16,612 bases of DNA from positions 1-16,612 of the forward strand of contig JAHZJZ010000294.1 of assembly GCA_022600655.1 (NCBI GenBank), read 5' to 3'. Shown here one piece after another: positions 7,001 to 13,693 of the stretch. The translations under genes were made by a program, and so were the position numbers. The stretch is from Campylobacterota bacterium. GTDB taxonomy: Bacteria > Campylobacterota > Campylobacteria > Campylobacterales > Sulfurovaceae. The first letter of the stretch is position 1; each line of letters starts with the position of its first letter. The notes under the pieces are model-generated. The model did no database searches. It worked only from the letters and a program-made list of their open reading frames with translations, and had not been told where the DNA came from.

Positions 7001-7103
7001 TTTCTATCCATTTCGTAATAACTTTTGTTAATACAATAGCACCGACAAGAAGTAAGATAAAACTACCAGCTTTTAAGGCAATCTCTCCAAGTGTAAGGGT
7101 CAT
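6984..7103 (-). CDS. small single-helix membrane protein (39 residues)
   Basis: The ATG at 7103 abuts the TAA of the ABC ATPase gene (TAAATG), so translation is probably coupled; only a weak GGAAG lies upstream. The product has a short amphipathic start (MTLTLGEIALKAG), one hydrophobic helix (SFILLLVGAIVLTKVI, about 14-29) and a basic tail (TKWIENKKDK). This pattern predicts an inner-membrane single-pass protein. No family is recognised. Its position at the end of rpsB-tsf-ABC suggests it belongs with the ABC ATPase, perhaps as an accessory subunit, but that is inference. It ends seven bases from the panC stop. It is real-looking by composition and by its exact abutment, but short. Confidence 0.6.
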   Translation of the reverse strand: MTLTLGEIALKAGSFILLLVGAIVLTKVITKWIENKKDK

Positions 7104-7751
7104 TTAGAACGCTTCCAGTTTTTTATTTTCAAGACGATAACGTTTGTTACAAAGTTTTGCCATATTATCATCGTGAGTGACCAGAACCATCGCTGCATTA
7201 TGTTTTTGAATATATTCCAAAAGTACTTGCATAACTAAGATAGCTGTCTCTTTGTCAAGGTTTCCCGTAGGTTCATCGGCAAAGATAACTTTAGGTTTTT
7301 TACTCAATACCCTAGCGATAGAGATACGTTGTTGTTGTCCTCCTGAGAGTTCACCAATCTTCTGCTCCATAGTCTCTTTAATCTCTAAACGCTCTAGTAA
7401 AGCTTCATCAATCTCTTCTCCTGAGAGTAGGGTTGCAATCTCTAAGTTCTCAATCGCTTTCATCCCTTTAAAAAGATAGTGTGCTTGAAAGATAATACCC
7501 AAATCGTTACGACGGATACTTTCGATATTTTCTTCGTGAAGCTCATAGAGGTTTTGATCTAAAAGTATTACTTCTCCTTCATTAGGATTGGTAAATGTAG
7601 AGAAAATATGAAGAAGGGTTGACTTTCCACTACCACTACGACCAAGTATCGCAATGCTCTCTTTTTCATAAAGTTCAAAGTCTATATCTGAAAAGAGTTG
7701 ATAGTCAAAGGAGTGAGCAATATTAGTTGCTTTAAGAAGGGGTGTGGACAT
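7104..7751 (-). CDS. ABC transporter ATP-binding protein, LolD/MacB type
   Basis: A 215-residue stand-alone ATPase. Walker A is GRSGSGKST (37-45), the Q-loop Gln is 89 (FQAHYLF), the signature is LSGGQQQR (135-142), Walker B is VIFADE (155-160) and the H-loop His is 193 (VTHDD). The compact size and the EPTGNLD sequence place it with LolD, MacB and FtsE, which drive mechanotransmission or lipoprotein export rather than import. The partner permease is not in the window. The same position behind tsf is held by an ABC ATPase in C. jejuni (Cj1180c, as I recall), so this is conserved synteny. ATG 7751 is preferred over TTG 7754 because AAAGGA lies six bases upstream of it. A GTAG hairpin separates it from tsf. 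Confidence 0.9.
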   Translation of the reverse strand: MSTPLLKATNIAHSFDYQLFSDIDFELYEKESIAILGRSGSGKSTLLHIFSTFTNPNEGEVILLDQNLYELHEENIESIRRNDLGIIFQAHYLFKGMKAIENLEIATLLSGEEIDEALLERLEIKETMEQKIGELSGGQQQRISIARVLSKKPKVIFADEPTGNLDKETAILVMQVLLEYIQKHNAAMVLVTHDDNMAKLCNKRYRLENKKLEAF

Positions 7752-7769
7752 CAATTATCCTTTCTGTTT

Positions 7770-7793
7770 GTAGCGTGGGCATTCCTGCCCACG
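7770..7793 (+). repeat. REP-like hairpin with GTAG head between tsf and the ABC gene
   Basis: GTAG (7770-7773) is followed directly by a perfect 8-bp stem, CGTGGGCA-TTCC-TGCCCACG (7774-7793). GC content is far above the surroundings. A GTAG tetranucleotide at the foot of a palindrome is the hallmark of REP sequences mobilised by RAYT (TnpA-REP) transposases. In the tsf transcript it would form a hairpin that could attenuate read-through or protect the 3' end; no T tract follows on that strand. Confidence 0.6.
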
Positions 7794-7810
7794 AAATTAG
7801 GGGTAGTTTA

Positions 7811-8866
7811 TTAAGCCATCTGCTTTGCAACTTCTGCTGCAAAATCTTCTTCTACAACTTCAATACCTTCACCAACTTCAAGTCTAATAAAGTCAGTAAT
7901 AACAGCTTTTCCACCAGATATTTTTTCAATATGCTGTGCAACAGTAACACTGTCATCCATAACATATTTTTGGTCTAGAAGTGCAAGTTCTTGGTCTAGT
8001 AAAGTGTTGTCAGAGATAAATCTTTCAACTTTACCAGGAACGATTCTGTCCCAAATTTTTTCTGGTTTACCTTCTGCTTTGAGTTCAGCTTCGATAGCTG
8101 CTTTTGCTTCAGCAATAACTTCATCAGTTAATTGTAATCTACTTACATAAGCAGGAACATTTTTAAGAGGTTTTCCAAGTCTTACTAACTCTTCATTCTC
8201 TTTTTTAACTTTTTCAATTCTACCAGCTGTTTCAGAAGCAACAAATTCAGCATCAAAATCTTCATATGAAAGTGTACTTGGAGACATTGCGGCAGCATGC
8301 ATAGCAACATTTTTAAGTTCAGCTTTTACTTTTTGGGCTGTTGCTACATCTTCACACTTTGCAGCAAGAAGAACAGCTACTCTGTTGTTTGCATGAACAT
8401 AACCATTAATAGCAACAGTCTCATCATCAGAAGCAACCATACCAGCTCTTCTTACTACTAGGTTTTCACCGATTGTAGCAATTTGAAGTGATAAGTAGTC
8501 AGCAAATGATTGACCTTCAATGTCAGAAGCATTAACTGCTTCTGCATCAGCAAGGTTATTATCAAATGCATGTTTTGTAATGTTTGCAACAACAGCTTGA
8601 AAAGTTTCATTTTGAGCAACAAAGTCAGTTTGAGAGTTGATTTCAACAATAACAGCTTTATTATCAGCAACCTCTATAGATACAACACCTTCAGCAGCAA
8701 CTTTACTCGCTTTTTTAGCCGCAGCACCAAGACCTTTCTCTTTTAGCCATGCAACAGCCGCATCAAAATCACCATCAGCAGCTGATAATGCTTTTTTACA
8801 ATCCATCATACCAGCATTGGTAGTCTCTCTTAGTTTTTTGATATCTTTTGGTCCAAAGTTTGCCAT
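7811..8866 (-). CDS. tsf: elongation factor Ts
   Basis: EF-Ts recycles EF-Tu by displacing GDP during translation. The 351 residues comprise an N-terminal UBA-like domain (about 1-50, KDIKKLRETTNAGMMDCKKAL), the core with the EF-Tu-contacting TDFVAQN motif (80-86), and the C-terminal core ending in FIRLEVGEGIEVVEEDFAAEV. It is about 70 residues longer than the E. coli protein, as is usual for Campylobacterota; the extra part includes the KKENEELVRLGKPLKNVPAYVSRLQ stretch. The start at 8866 lies two bases past the rpsB stop, and its ribosome site (AGGAG) is inside the last rpsB codons, so the two are translationally coupled. Confidence 0.97.
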   Translation of the reverse strand: MANFGPKDIKKLRETTNAGMMDCKKALSAADGDFDAAVAWLKEKGLGAAAKKASKVAAEGVVSIEVADNKAVIVEINSQTDFVAQNETFQAVVANITKHAFDNNLADAEAVNASDIEGQSFADYLSLQIATIGENLVVRRAGMVASDDETVAINGYVHANNRVAVLLAAKCEDVATAQKVKAELKNVAMHAAAMSPSTLSYEDFDAEFVASETAGRIEKVKKENEELVRLGKPLKNVPAYVSRLQLTDEVIAEAKAAIEAELKAEGKPEKIWDRIVPGKVERFISDNTLLDQELALLDQKYVMDDSVTVAQHIEKISGGKAVITDFIRLEVGEGIEVVEEDFAAEVAKQMA

Positions 8867-8868
8867 GC

Positions 8869-9864
8869 TTATGCTCCTGCTAATTCTTTTGCTTCTGCAA
8901 CAGCTTCAGCTTTTACTTTAGCAGCAGTTGCTTCTTCTTCTGTCATTGCAGCGATTTGTGCAAATGTTGTAATACCTGCAGCATAAAGGTTGTCTTGACC
9001 AACTTTACCGATTCCTGTAAGTTTAGTTAATTCATCTTTGTTAGATTCACCTTCAGCCACTGCTTCAGCTACAACTTCTTTTACTTCTTCTTCTGTAGCA
9101 GTCTCTTCAGCTTGTGCTGTCATTGCTTCAGCCAATTCAGCATCTACAGCTGGTGCGTCAGTTGCATCTTCACCTTGGTTTTCAGCCAGTTGAGCTTTAC
9201 CTTCGATAATCGCTTCAGCCATCTCTTTACAGAAAAGGTTGATTGATCTAATCGCATCATCGTTTCCTGGGATTGGGTAGTCAACTACATCTGGGTCACA
9301 GTTTGTGTCTAGTGGTGCAACAACTTTCATTCCCATTCTTCTAGCTTCTTTAACAGCAATATGCTCTTTAACCGCATCGATAACAAACATCATGTCTGGA
9401 AGTTGTTTCATATGTCTGAAACCTTCTAGGTATGCATTTAATTTTGCTTTTTTTCTGGTTAACATTAATGCTTCTTTTTTAGTTAAAAGCTCAAGTTGAC
9501 CATTTTCTTCCATCTGCTCAATGATTTCAAGCTTTCTGATAGATTTTTTCATTGTTGGGTAGTTTGTTAACATTCCACCTAACCATCTTGTAGAAACGTA
9601 AGGCATTCCACATCTCTCAGCATGCTCTTTAATAGCAGATCTAGCTTGTTTTTTAGTACCTACGAAAATCATTGTTTGACCTTCAGCAGCTGCTTCTTTA
9701 ACTACATTGTATGTATATTTAAAGTATCTAAGAGTTTTCTGTAAGTCAATAATATAAATATTTTTTCTCTCACCGAAAATGAATTTCTTCATTTTTGGAT
9801 TCCATCTTCTTGTTTGGTGACCAAAGTGTACACCACACTCTAGTAAGTCTTTCATTGTTACCAT
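8869..9864 (-). CDS. rpsB: 30S ribosomal protein S2 with C-terminal HhH-like extension
   Basis: The S2 core (about 1-225) is clear: MKDLLECGVHFGHQTRRWNPKM, FVGTKKQA, STRWLGGMLTN, and the DTNCDPDVVDYPIPGNDDAIRSI segment near 187-208. The family is usually 230-265 residues, but this one has 331. Residues 226-276 form an acidic Glu/Ala linker. Residues 277-331 (DELTKLTGIGKVGQDNLYAAGITTFAQIAAMTEEEA) have the helix-hairpin-helix GIG(K)-type motif and resemble the HhH domains appended to some ribosomal proteins and DNA-repair factors. The frame is intact through the extension and leads straight into the tsf ribosome site, so it is not a frameshift. RBS AAGGAG lies six bases before ATG 9864. This is the first gene of the operon. 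Confidence 0.95.
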   Translation of the reverse strand: MVTMKDLLECGVHFGHQTRRWNPKMKKFIFGERKNIYIIDLQKTLRYFKYTYNVVKEAAAEGQTMIFVGTKKQARSAIKEHAERCGMPYVSTRWLGGMLTNYPTMKKSIRKLEIIEQMEENGQLELLTKKEALMLTRKKAKLNAYLEGFRHMKQLPDMMFVIDAVKEHIAVKEARRMGMKVVAPLDTNCDPDVVDYPIPGNDDAIRSINLFCKEMAEAIIEGKAQLAENQGEDATDAPAVDAELAEAMTAQAEETATEEEVKEVVAEAVAEGESNKDELTKLTGIGKVGQDNLYAAGITTFAQIAAMTEEEATAAKVKAEAVAEAKELAGA

Positions 9865-10013
9865 ATTTTGCTCCTTGCAAATAATTAAAAATAGGTTTAT
9901 AGACTGTCGTCTTTTAGGTTTGTACCTCTGTAGCCATCAACACTCAATGTGCAACCTGTCAAGGAATAACTACATGAGAATTTGTCTGTAGATTTTACAA
10001 ACGCGTGATTATA
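9865..10013 (-). promoter_or_regulatory. rpsB promoter and long 5' leader
   Basis: TATAAT (10013-10008 on the minus strand) is followed by a GC-rich discriminator, CACGCG, unusual in this AT-rich DNA and typical of stringently controlled ribosomal promoters. A start near 10000 gives a leader of about 136 nt. The leader can form small hairpins: AGGT-ACAA-ACCT (9927-9916), AGAC-GACA-GTCT (9912-9901) and a CTACA/TGTAG pair near its 5' end. It also contains a seven-codon frame, MATEVQT (9937-9914). Autogenous control by S2 is known for E. coli rpsB; whether it operates here is inference. Confidence 0.5.
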
Positions 10014-10105
10014 GCTGAAAGTTGTTTAAGAGATGGAATATTTTTGAAAAAAACATACGTTATTGAACGAAAAACTACAGAGTTATCAAAAGTGATACAT
10101 CAAAA

Positions 10106-10128
10106 GAAAGTTTTGCTAAAATACTTTC
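10106..10128 (+). promoter_or_regulatory. hairpin overlapping the possible promoter of the glycosylation operon
   Basis: GAAAGTTTT-GCTA-AAAA(T)ACTTTC pairs over nine bases with one bulge. It contains TAAAAT (10117-10122), a plausible -10 about 36 bases before the ATG at 10158. No good -35 is seen. As DNA it would be an inverted repeat over the promoter (operator-like). The frame remains open upstream to 10005, but that part looks non-coding. Confidence 0.35.
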
Positions 10129-10157
10129 AAAAAACAGGGAACATAGGTAGAAAACAT

Positions 10158-11927
10158 ATGAAAACAAACAAACTATTGCTCTGGATGCAGGTTATTACGA
10201 TTTTACCGTTAACTCTTTTTTTATTGATTTATTCAAAAAGTGATGCCTTTACACTGTTGGTCTCTTTTGCAGCTGGGGGTCTTCTATCTCTTGTTGCTTA
10301 TAATATTTATCGATATATTAAAGGTCGAACTATTATTCACTACCCTCTGGTTATGGTTTTGATGTTAAGTTTTTTTCTTTATGCTATAACGGGACTAGGA
10401 AGTAAAGAGGCACCACAAGCGTTTGAGAGCTTTAAAACCAATAGTGGTGCTGCAACATTTACGTTAGAAAAACCCAGTCAGATTGATAAGTTTTGTTACT
10501 ATGTAGGTATCGATAAGACGGCAAGTTTTTCATTAGAATATTTAGACCAGCAAAAATGGAAATCACTCTATAGTTATGAAGAGAAGTTCCCCTTTTCATT
10601 TCGCTGGAAGTGTCAAGATATTAATGTTACGGCTTCACAGTTACGTCTTCGTGTTACCAAAAAAGAGTTGATGTTGGGTGAGGTACGTTTTACGCACAAT
10701 GAGGTGCCTATAGCTATTAAGGCAAATAAATCTATATTGACAGATAATCCTGAATTAACAGTTGATACAAGCTATTTTGGAGGAATGTTTTTTGATGAGA
10801 TATATCATGGTCGAACAGCATATGAGTTGATTCATGGACTAGCAGTTTATGAAAATACCCACCCTTATCTTGGAAAAGTCTTAATCTCTTTGGGGATTGA
10901 GATGTTTGAAATGACACCTTTTGGTTGGCGATTTATCAATGTGGTGTTTGGTCTCTTTTTTATTATTGTGGCTTACTACTTCTCTCTTTTACTCTTTAAA
11001 AAACCTCTTTTTGCCTTTTCTGGAGCATTTATAGTGACTTATAGTTTTATGCATTTGGTACAGGCACGTATTGCACTGATTGATACCTTCGGTGTATTGT
11101 TTGTTTTTATATCCTACTATTTTCTATATCGTTTTCTTATTAAACAAAAACTCTCTTTACTGTGGGTTAGTGGGATATTTTTTGGCTTGGCAAGTGCAGT
11201 TAAGTGGTCAGCTGTTTTTGCTTCATTGGGTTTTGTTTTTATTGCTATTTATCTACTTATAATTAAATACCCTCTAGAGAAGCGTTTTGCTGGTTATCGA
11301 TTGATTTTGTATGGAGTTATCAGTTATATTGGTATAGCGTTAATAGTATATACATTAACCTTTTTTGATATCTATATGAGAACAGGTAATTTTCAAGATA
11401 TTATTAACTATCAGATTAATATGTTTAATTACCATGCAGCAGCAGTCAAACCACATGCTTATAGTTCAGTTTGGTGGAGTTGGATATTTGACTTTAGACC
11501 GATGTGTTACCATCGAAATAACCATGGGTTGATGCATCAATCTATTACAATTTTAGGAAACCCTGCAATTTTCTGGACAGGTATTGTGGCGATACTCTAT
11601 CTTGTTTATGTTAGTATAAGAAAAAGAGTATTAGAGTCTGGGTTTATTCTATTGGCATTTTTAGGGATGTATCTACCCTATATGTTTATAAGCCGTCCGA
11701 TGTTTATCTATCACTTCTATTATGCTGTACCGTTTATGATTTTGGCTGTACTCTATATGTGGAGAGATTTAATAGAGTACTCTTCAAAGTTTTACATACT
11801 TTTTTTCTTGTATCTGTTGATTGTGGCAGAACTTTTTTTACAGTTTTATCCTGTATTGAGTGGTTATGAAGTCTCAAGAGAGTATGTCGTTAATTATTTG
11901 ATTTGGTTTAAAGGTTGGTGGTTATGA
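10158..11927 (+). CDS. protein O-mannosyltransferase-like GT-C glycosyltransferase (GT39/PMT) with inserted beta domain
   Basis: A 589-residue polytopic enzyme. Three N-terminal helices (about 8-26, 31-50, 60-79) lead to a beta-rich region (about 85-182) resembling a discoidin-type sandwich, with Cys113 and Cys152. The PMT core follows: FFDEIYHGRTA with the catalytic-type D213-E214, ENTHPYLGK (232-240), FGWRFINVVFG, QARIALIDTF (302-311), AVKWSAVF, WWSWIFDFRP (439-448), LGNPAIFW and FIYHFYYAVPF. These track bacterial PMTs (actinobacterial Pmt), which move mannose from polyprenyl phosphate to Ser/Thr of exported proteins outside the membrane. Three helices before the DE loop keep it periplasmic. 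The start ATG 10158 was chosen because the preceding 51 codons look non-coding; its ribosome site (TAGG) is weak. First gene of the operon. The fold is confident; acceptor and sugar are unknown. Confidence 0.85.
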   Translation: MKTNKLLLWMQVITILPLTLFLLIYSKSDAFTLLVSFAAGGLLSLVAYNIYRYIKGRTIIHYPLVMVLMLSFFLYAITGLGSKEAPQAFESFKTNSGAATFTLEKPSQIDKFCYYVGIDKTASFSLEYLDQQKWKSLYSYEEKFPFSFRWKCQDINVTASQLRLRVTKKELMLGEVRFTHNEVPIAIKANKSILTDNPELTVDTSYFGGMFFDEIYHGRTAYELIHGLAVYENTHPYLGKVLISLGIEMFEMTPFGWRFINVVFGLFFIIVAYYFSLLLFKKPLFAFSGAFIVTYSFMHLVQARIALIDTFGVLFVFISYYFLYRFLIKQKLSLLWVSGIFFGLASAVKWSAVFASLGFVFIAIYLLIIKYPLEKRFAGYRLILYGVISYIGIALIVYTLTFFDIYMRTGNFQDIINYQINMFNYHAAAVKPHAYSSVWWSWIFDFRPMCYHRNNHGLMHQSITILGNPAIFWTGIVAILYLVYVSIRKRVLESGFILLAFLGMYLPYMFISRPMFIYHFYYAVPFMILAVLYMWRDLIEYSSKFYILFFLYLLIVAELFLQFYPVLSGYEVSREYVVNYLIWFKGWWL

Positions 11928-11953
11928 GAATTAAAAGTAAAGGGGAAGTAGGA

Positions 11954-12892
11954 ATGAAATTAGGAATAGTAATACCGTGTTATAATGAAGAAGAGGGCTT
12001 AGCTGAGACAACCAAAAGATTGCAAACGCTACTTGAAGAGATGGTTGAGTTAGGTGAGATATCACAAGAGAGTTTTGTCTGTTATGTGGATGATGGAAGT
12101 AGAGATACTACTTGGGAGTTGATTGAAAAATTTACAGAAGAGTCTGAATTTTTTAGAGGTATTAAACTCTCAAGAAATTTTGGACATCAAAATGCACTTA
12201 TTGCAGGGTTGATGCAACTCAAAGAGGAGGCTGATGCCTTAGTCTCTATGGATGCAGATTTGCAAGATGATATATCTGTGGTTAAAGGGTTTGTAGAGAA
12301 GTATAAAGAGGGGTATGAGATTGTTTATGGTGTACGAGATGACCGAACAAATGATACGAACTTTAAGAGAGGAACAGCAGAGTTTTTTTATAAGTTCCAA
12401 AGCTTTATGGGTATAGAGAGTATCTCTAACCATGCTGACTATAGACTTTTAAGTCGTAAAGCACTACAAGCACTTGCTGACTTTAAAGAGGTTAATCTCT
12501 TTATTCGTGGTATTGTTCCTCTTATAGGGTTTCGCTCTTGTAGTCTCTACTATACACGTGGTGAGCGTTTTGCAGGAGAGACCAAGTACCCTCTGAAAAA
12601 GATGCTTCTCTTTGCTCTTGATGGAATTGCTTCTTTCTCTGTGATGCCACTTCGTATTATTACTATAGTAGGATTTTCTATTTTTATGTTCTCACTACTC
12701 ATGATACTATGGGTTGTTTTTGAAAAACTATTTTTAGGAACAACCATTCAAGGTTGGTCATCGATGATGATTTCGATCTACTTCATCGGAGGTATTCAGG
12801 TGATGAGTATAGGGATTATTGGAGAGTATGTAGGAAGAATTTTTCAACAGAGTAAAGGGCGACCTCGTTATATTATTGATAAAGAGATTTAA
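11954..12892 (+). CDS. polyprenyl-phosphate glycosyltransferase, GtrB/DPM-synthase type (GT2)
   Basis: A 312-residue GT2 enzyme with a GT-A domain (1-225) and two C-terminal helices (about 234-258 and 270-294). Motifs are PCYNEEEG (8-15), DDGSRD (46-51), NFGHQNALIAGL (75-86) and DADLQDD (100-106, metal and nucleotide-sugar binding). This is the GtrB/dolichyl-phosphate-mannose-synthase family, which transfers one sugar from a nucleotide sugar to undecaprenyl phosphate at the cytoplasmic face. It should make the donor for the GT-C enzymes in the same operon. ATG 11954 is preferred: AAAGGGGA lies eight bases upstream and the protein starts typically (MKLGIVIPCYNEE). An upstream ATG at 11924 overlaps the PMT-like stop codon and would add ten residues. 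Which sugar is used cannot be read from the motifs. Confidence 0.92.
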   Translation: MKLGIVIPCYNEEEGLAETTKRLQTLLEEMVELGEISQESFVCYVDDGSRDTTWELIEKFTEESEFFRGIKLSRNFGHQNALIAGLMQLKEEADALVSMDADLQDDISVVKGFVEKYKEGYEIVYGVRDDRTNDTNFKRGTAEFFYKFQSFMGIESISNHADYRLLSRKALQALADFKEVNLFIRGIVPLIGFRSCSLYYTRGERFAGETKYPLKKMLLFALDGIASFSVMPLRIITIVGFSIFMFSLLMILWVVFEKLFLGTTIQGWSSMMISIYFIGGIQVMSIGIIGEYVGRIFQQSKGRPRYIIDKEI

Positions 12893-13257
12893 TGTTTGGA
12901 GAGTTTGTTAGGTATAACTTGGTAGGTATTGTCAATACACTTGTAGGATTTTCAATTGTCTTTGGTTTGATGTTTATGGGTATGGAGCCGATACCTAGCA
13001 ATATGATAGGTTATGCTATTGGGAGTGTGGTCTCTTTTTATCTTAATTCCAAATATACTTTTAAAGCAACAGAAAATAGTTTAGCTCAAGCTGGTAAGTT
13101 TTTTATGGTACTGGCTCTGAGTTACTTGTTAAACTATATCACTTTACAATGGCTTTTAGCGTTTATAAACCCCTATATGGCACAACTTTTCAGTGCGATT
13201 GTCTATACACTTAGCTCTTTTGTTTTGGCTAAGTTTCTTGTTTTTAAGGAGTCTTAG
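12892..13257 (+). CDS. GtrA-family membrane protein (putative polyprenyl-phosphate-sugar flippase)
   Basis: A 121-residue protein of four hydrophobic helices (about 8-30, 36-53, 68-87, 94-116). It has the GtrA/DPMS-family features: FVRYNLVGIVNTLVGFSIVF at the start, NSKYTFKA in the middle and AKFLVFKES at the end. GtrA partners of GtrB-type enzymes are thought to flip polyprenyl-phosphate sugar to the outer face of the inner membrane. Its ATG overlaps the stop of the GT2 gene by one base (TAATG), so expression is coupled. In this operon it links donor synthesis to the periplasmic GT-C enzymes. The length is normal for the family. Confidence 0.92.
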   Translation: MFGEFVRYNLVGIVNTLVGFSIVFGLMFMGMEPIPSNMIGYAIGSVVSFYLNSKYTFKATENSLAQAGKFFMVLALSYLLNYITLQWLLAFINPYMAQLFSAIVYTLSSFVLAKFLVFKES

Positions 13258-13258
13258 C

Positions 13259-13693
13259 ATGTTAAAAAAAATACTATTGATGGGTGTGATGTTAGCTTTA
13301 GGGGTTCTCTACTATTATACGATTACTGTTAACATTATCTTTGAGCATAAAGGTTCAACAGTTAAACTGGTTTCTCATATTCCTCAAACCATAAAACTTC
13401 ATGTTGTACGCATTAATCAATCGGCATCATTAACCTGTAATGGTGTCAATATAAAGTTTATTAATCAAAAAAAACCAGACTATTTTTATCATGGTGAAGA
13501 GGAGCTTATTATATCACTGCATCGTGGGGAAAACCAATGTAAATCAGAAGCATTAAAGTTAACGATGAAACAGAAAATTAGTATGGTTGATTTTATGGTT
13601 CTTTTCCTTTTATGGGGAGTACCGATATATGTGATTATCTATACTCTGTTTATAGGAATACTCAATAAAATAAGGAGCCAGTTTCATGCTTAG
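13259..13693 (+). CDS. unknown two-helix membrane protein of the glycosylation operon
   Basis: A 144-residue protein with no recognised family. Residues 1-27 form an N-terminal membrane helix or uncleaved signal anchor. Residues 28-107 are a beta-rich, probably periplasmic domain with two cysteines (C60, C94) that could form a disulfide. Residues 108-135 form a second helix (VDFMVLFLLWGVPIYVIIYTLF), followed by a basic tail. Both ends would be cytoplasmic. The frame extends back to 13193 inside gtrA, but ATG 13259 has AAGGAG seven bases upstream and starts one base after the gtrA stop. It overlaps the next gene by eight bases. Its position between GtrA and a GT-C enzyme suggests an accessory or scaffold subunit of the glycosylation machinery. 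That is inference from context only. Confidence 0.75.
   Translation: MLKKILLMGVMLALGVLYYYTITVNIIFEHKGSTVKLVSHIPQTIKLHVVRINQSASLTCNGVNIKFINQKKPDYFYHGEEELIISLHRGENQCKSEALKLTMKQKISMVDFMVLFLLWGVPIYVIIYTLFIGILNKIRSQFHA

Noticed and set aside
8458..8921. Open frames of 70-94 codons on both strands within tsf
   Set aside because: They are Leu- or Ser-rich mirrors of the highly biased tsf coding sequence, with no initiation signals.
9934..9962. TTGACA on the minus strand (9962-9957) as the -35 of a second rpsB promoter
   Set aside because: No acceptable -10 lies 16-18 bases downstream; the matching hexamers are TTGATG, TGATGG and GATGGC.
9890..9970. A tRNA or small structured RNA in the rpsB upstream region
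   Set aside because: No acceptor stem, T-loop or anticodon arm can be laid out; only 4-bp hairpins are found, so it is treated as a leader.
10005..10157. A 51-residue N-terminal extension of the PMT-like protein
   Set aside because: It is basic and polar with no ribosome site, crosses the rpsB promoter, and contains an inverted repeat and -10-like sequence; the protein starting at ATG 10158 begins with a normal membrane helix.
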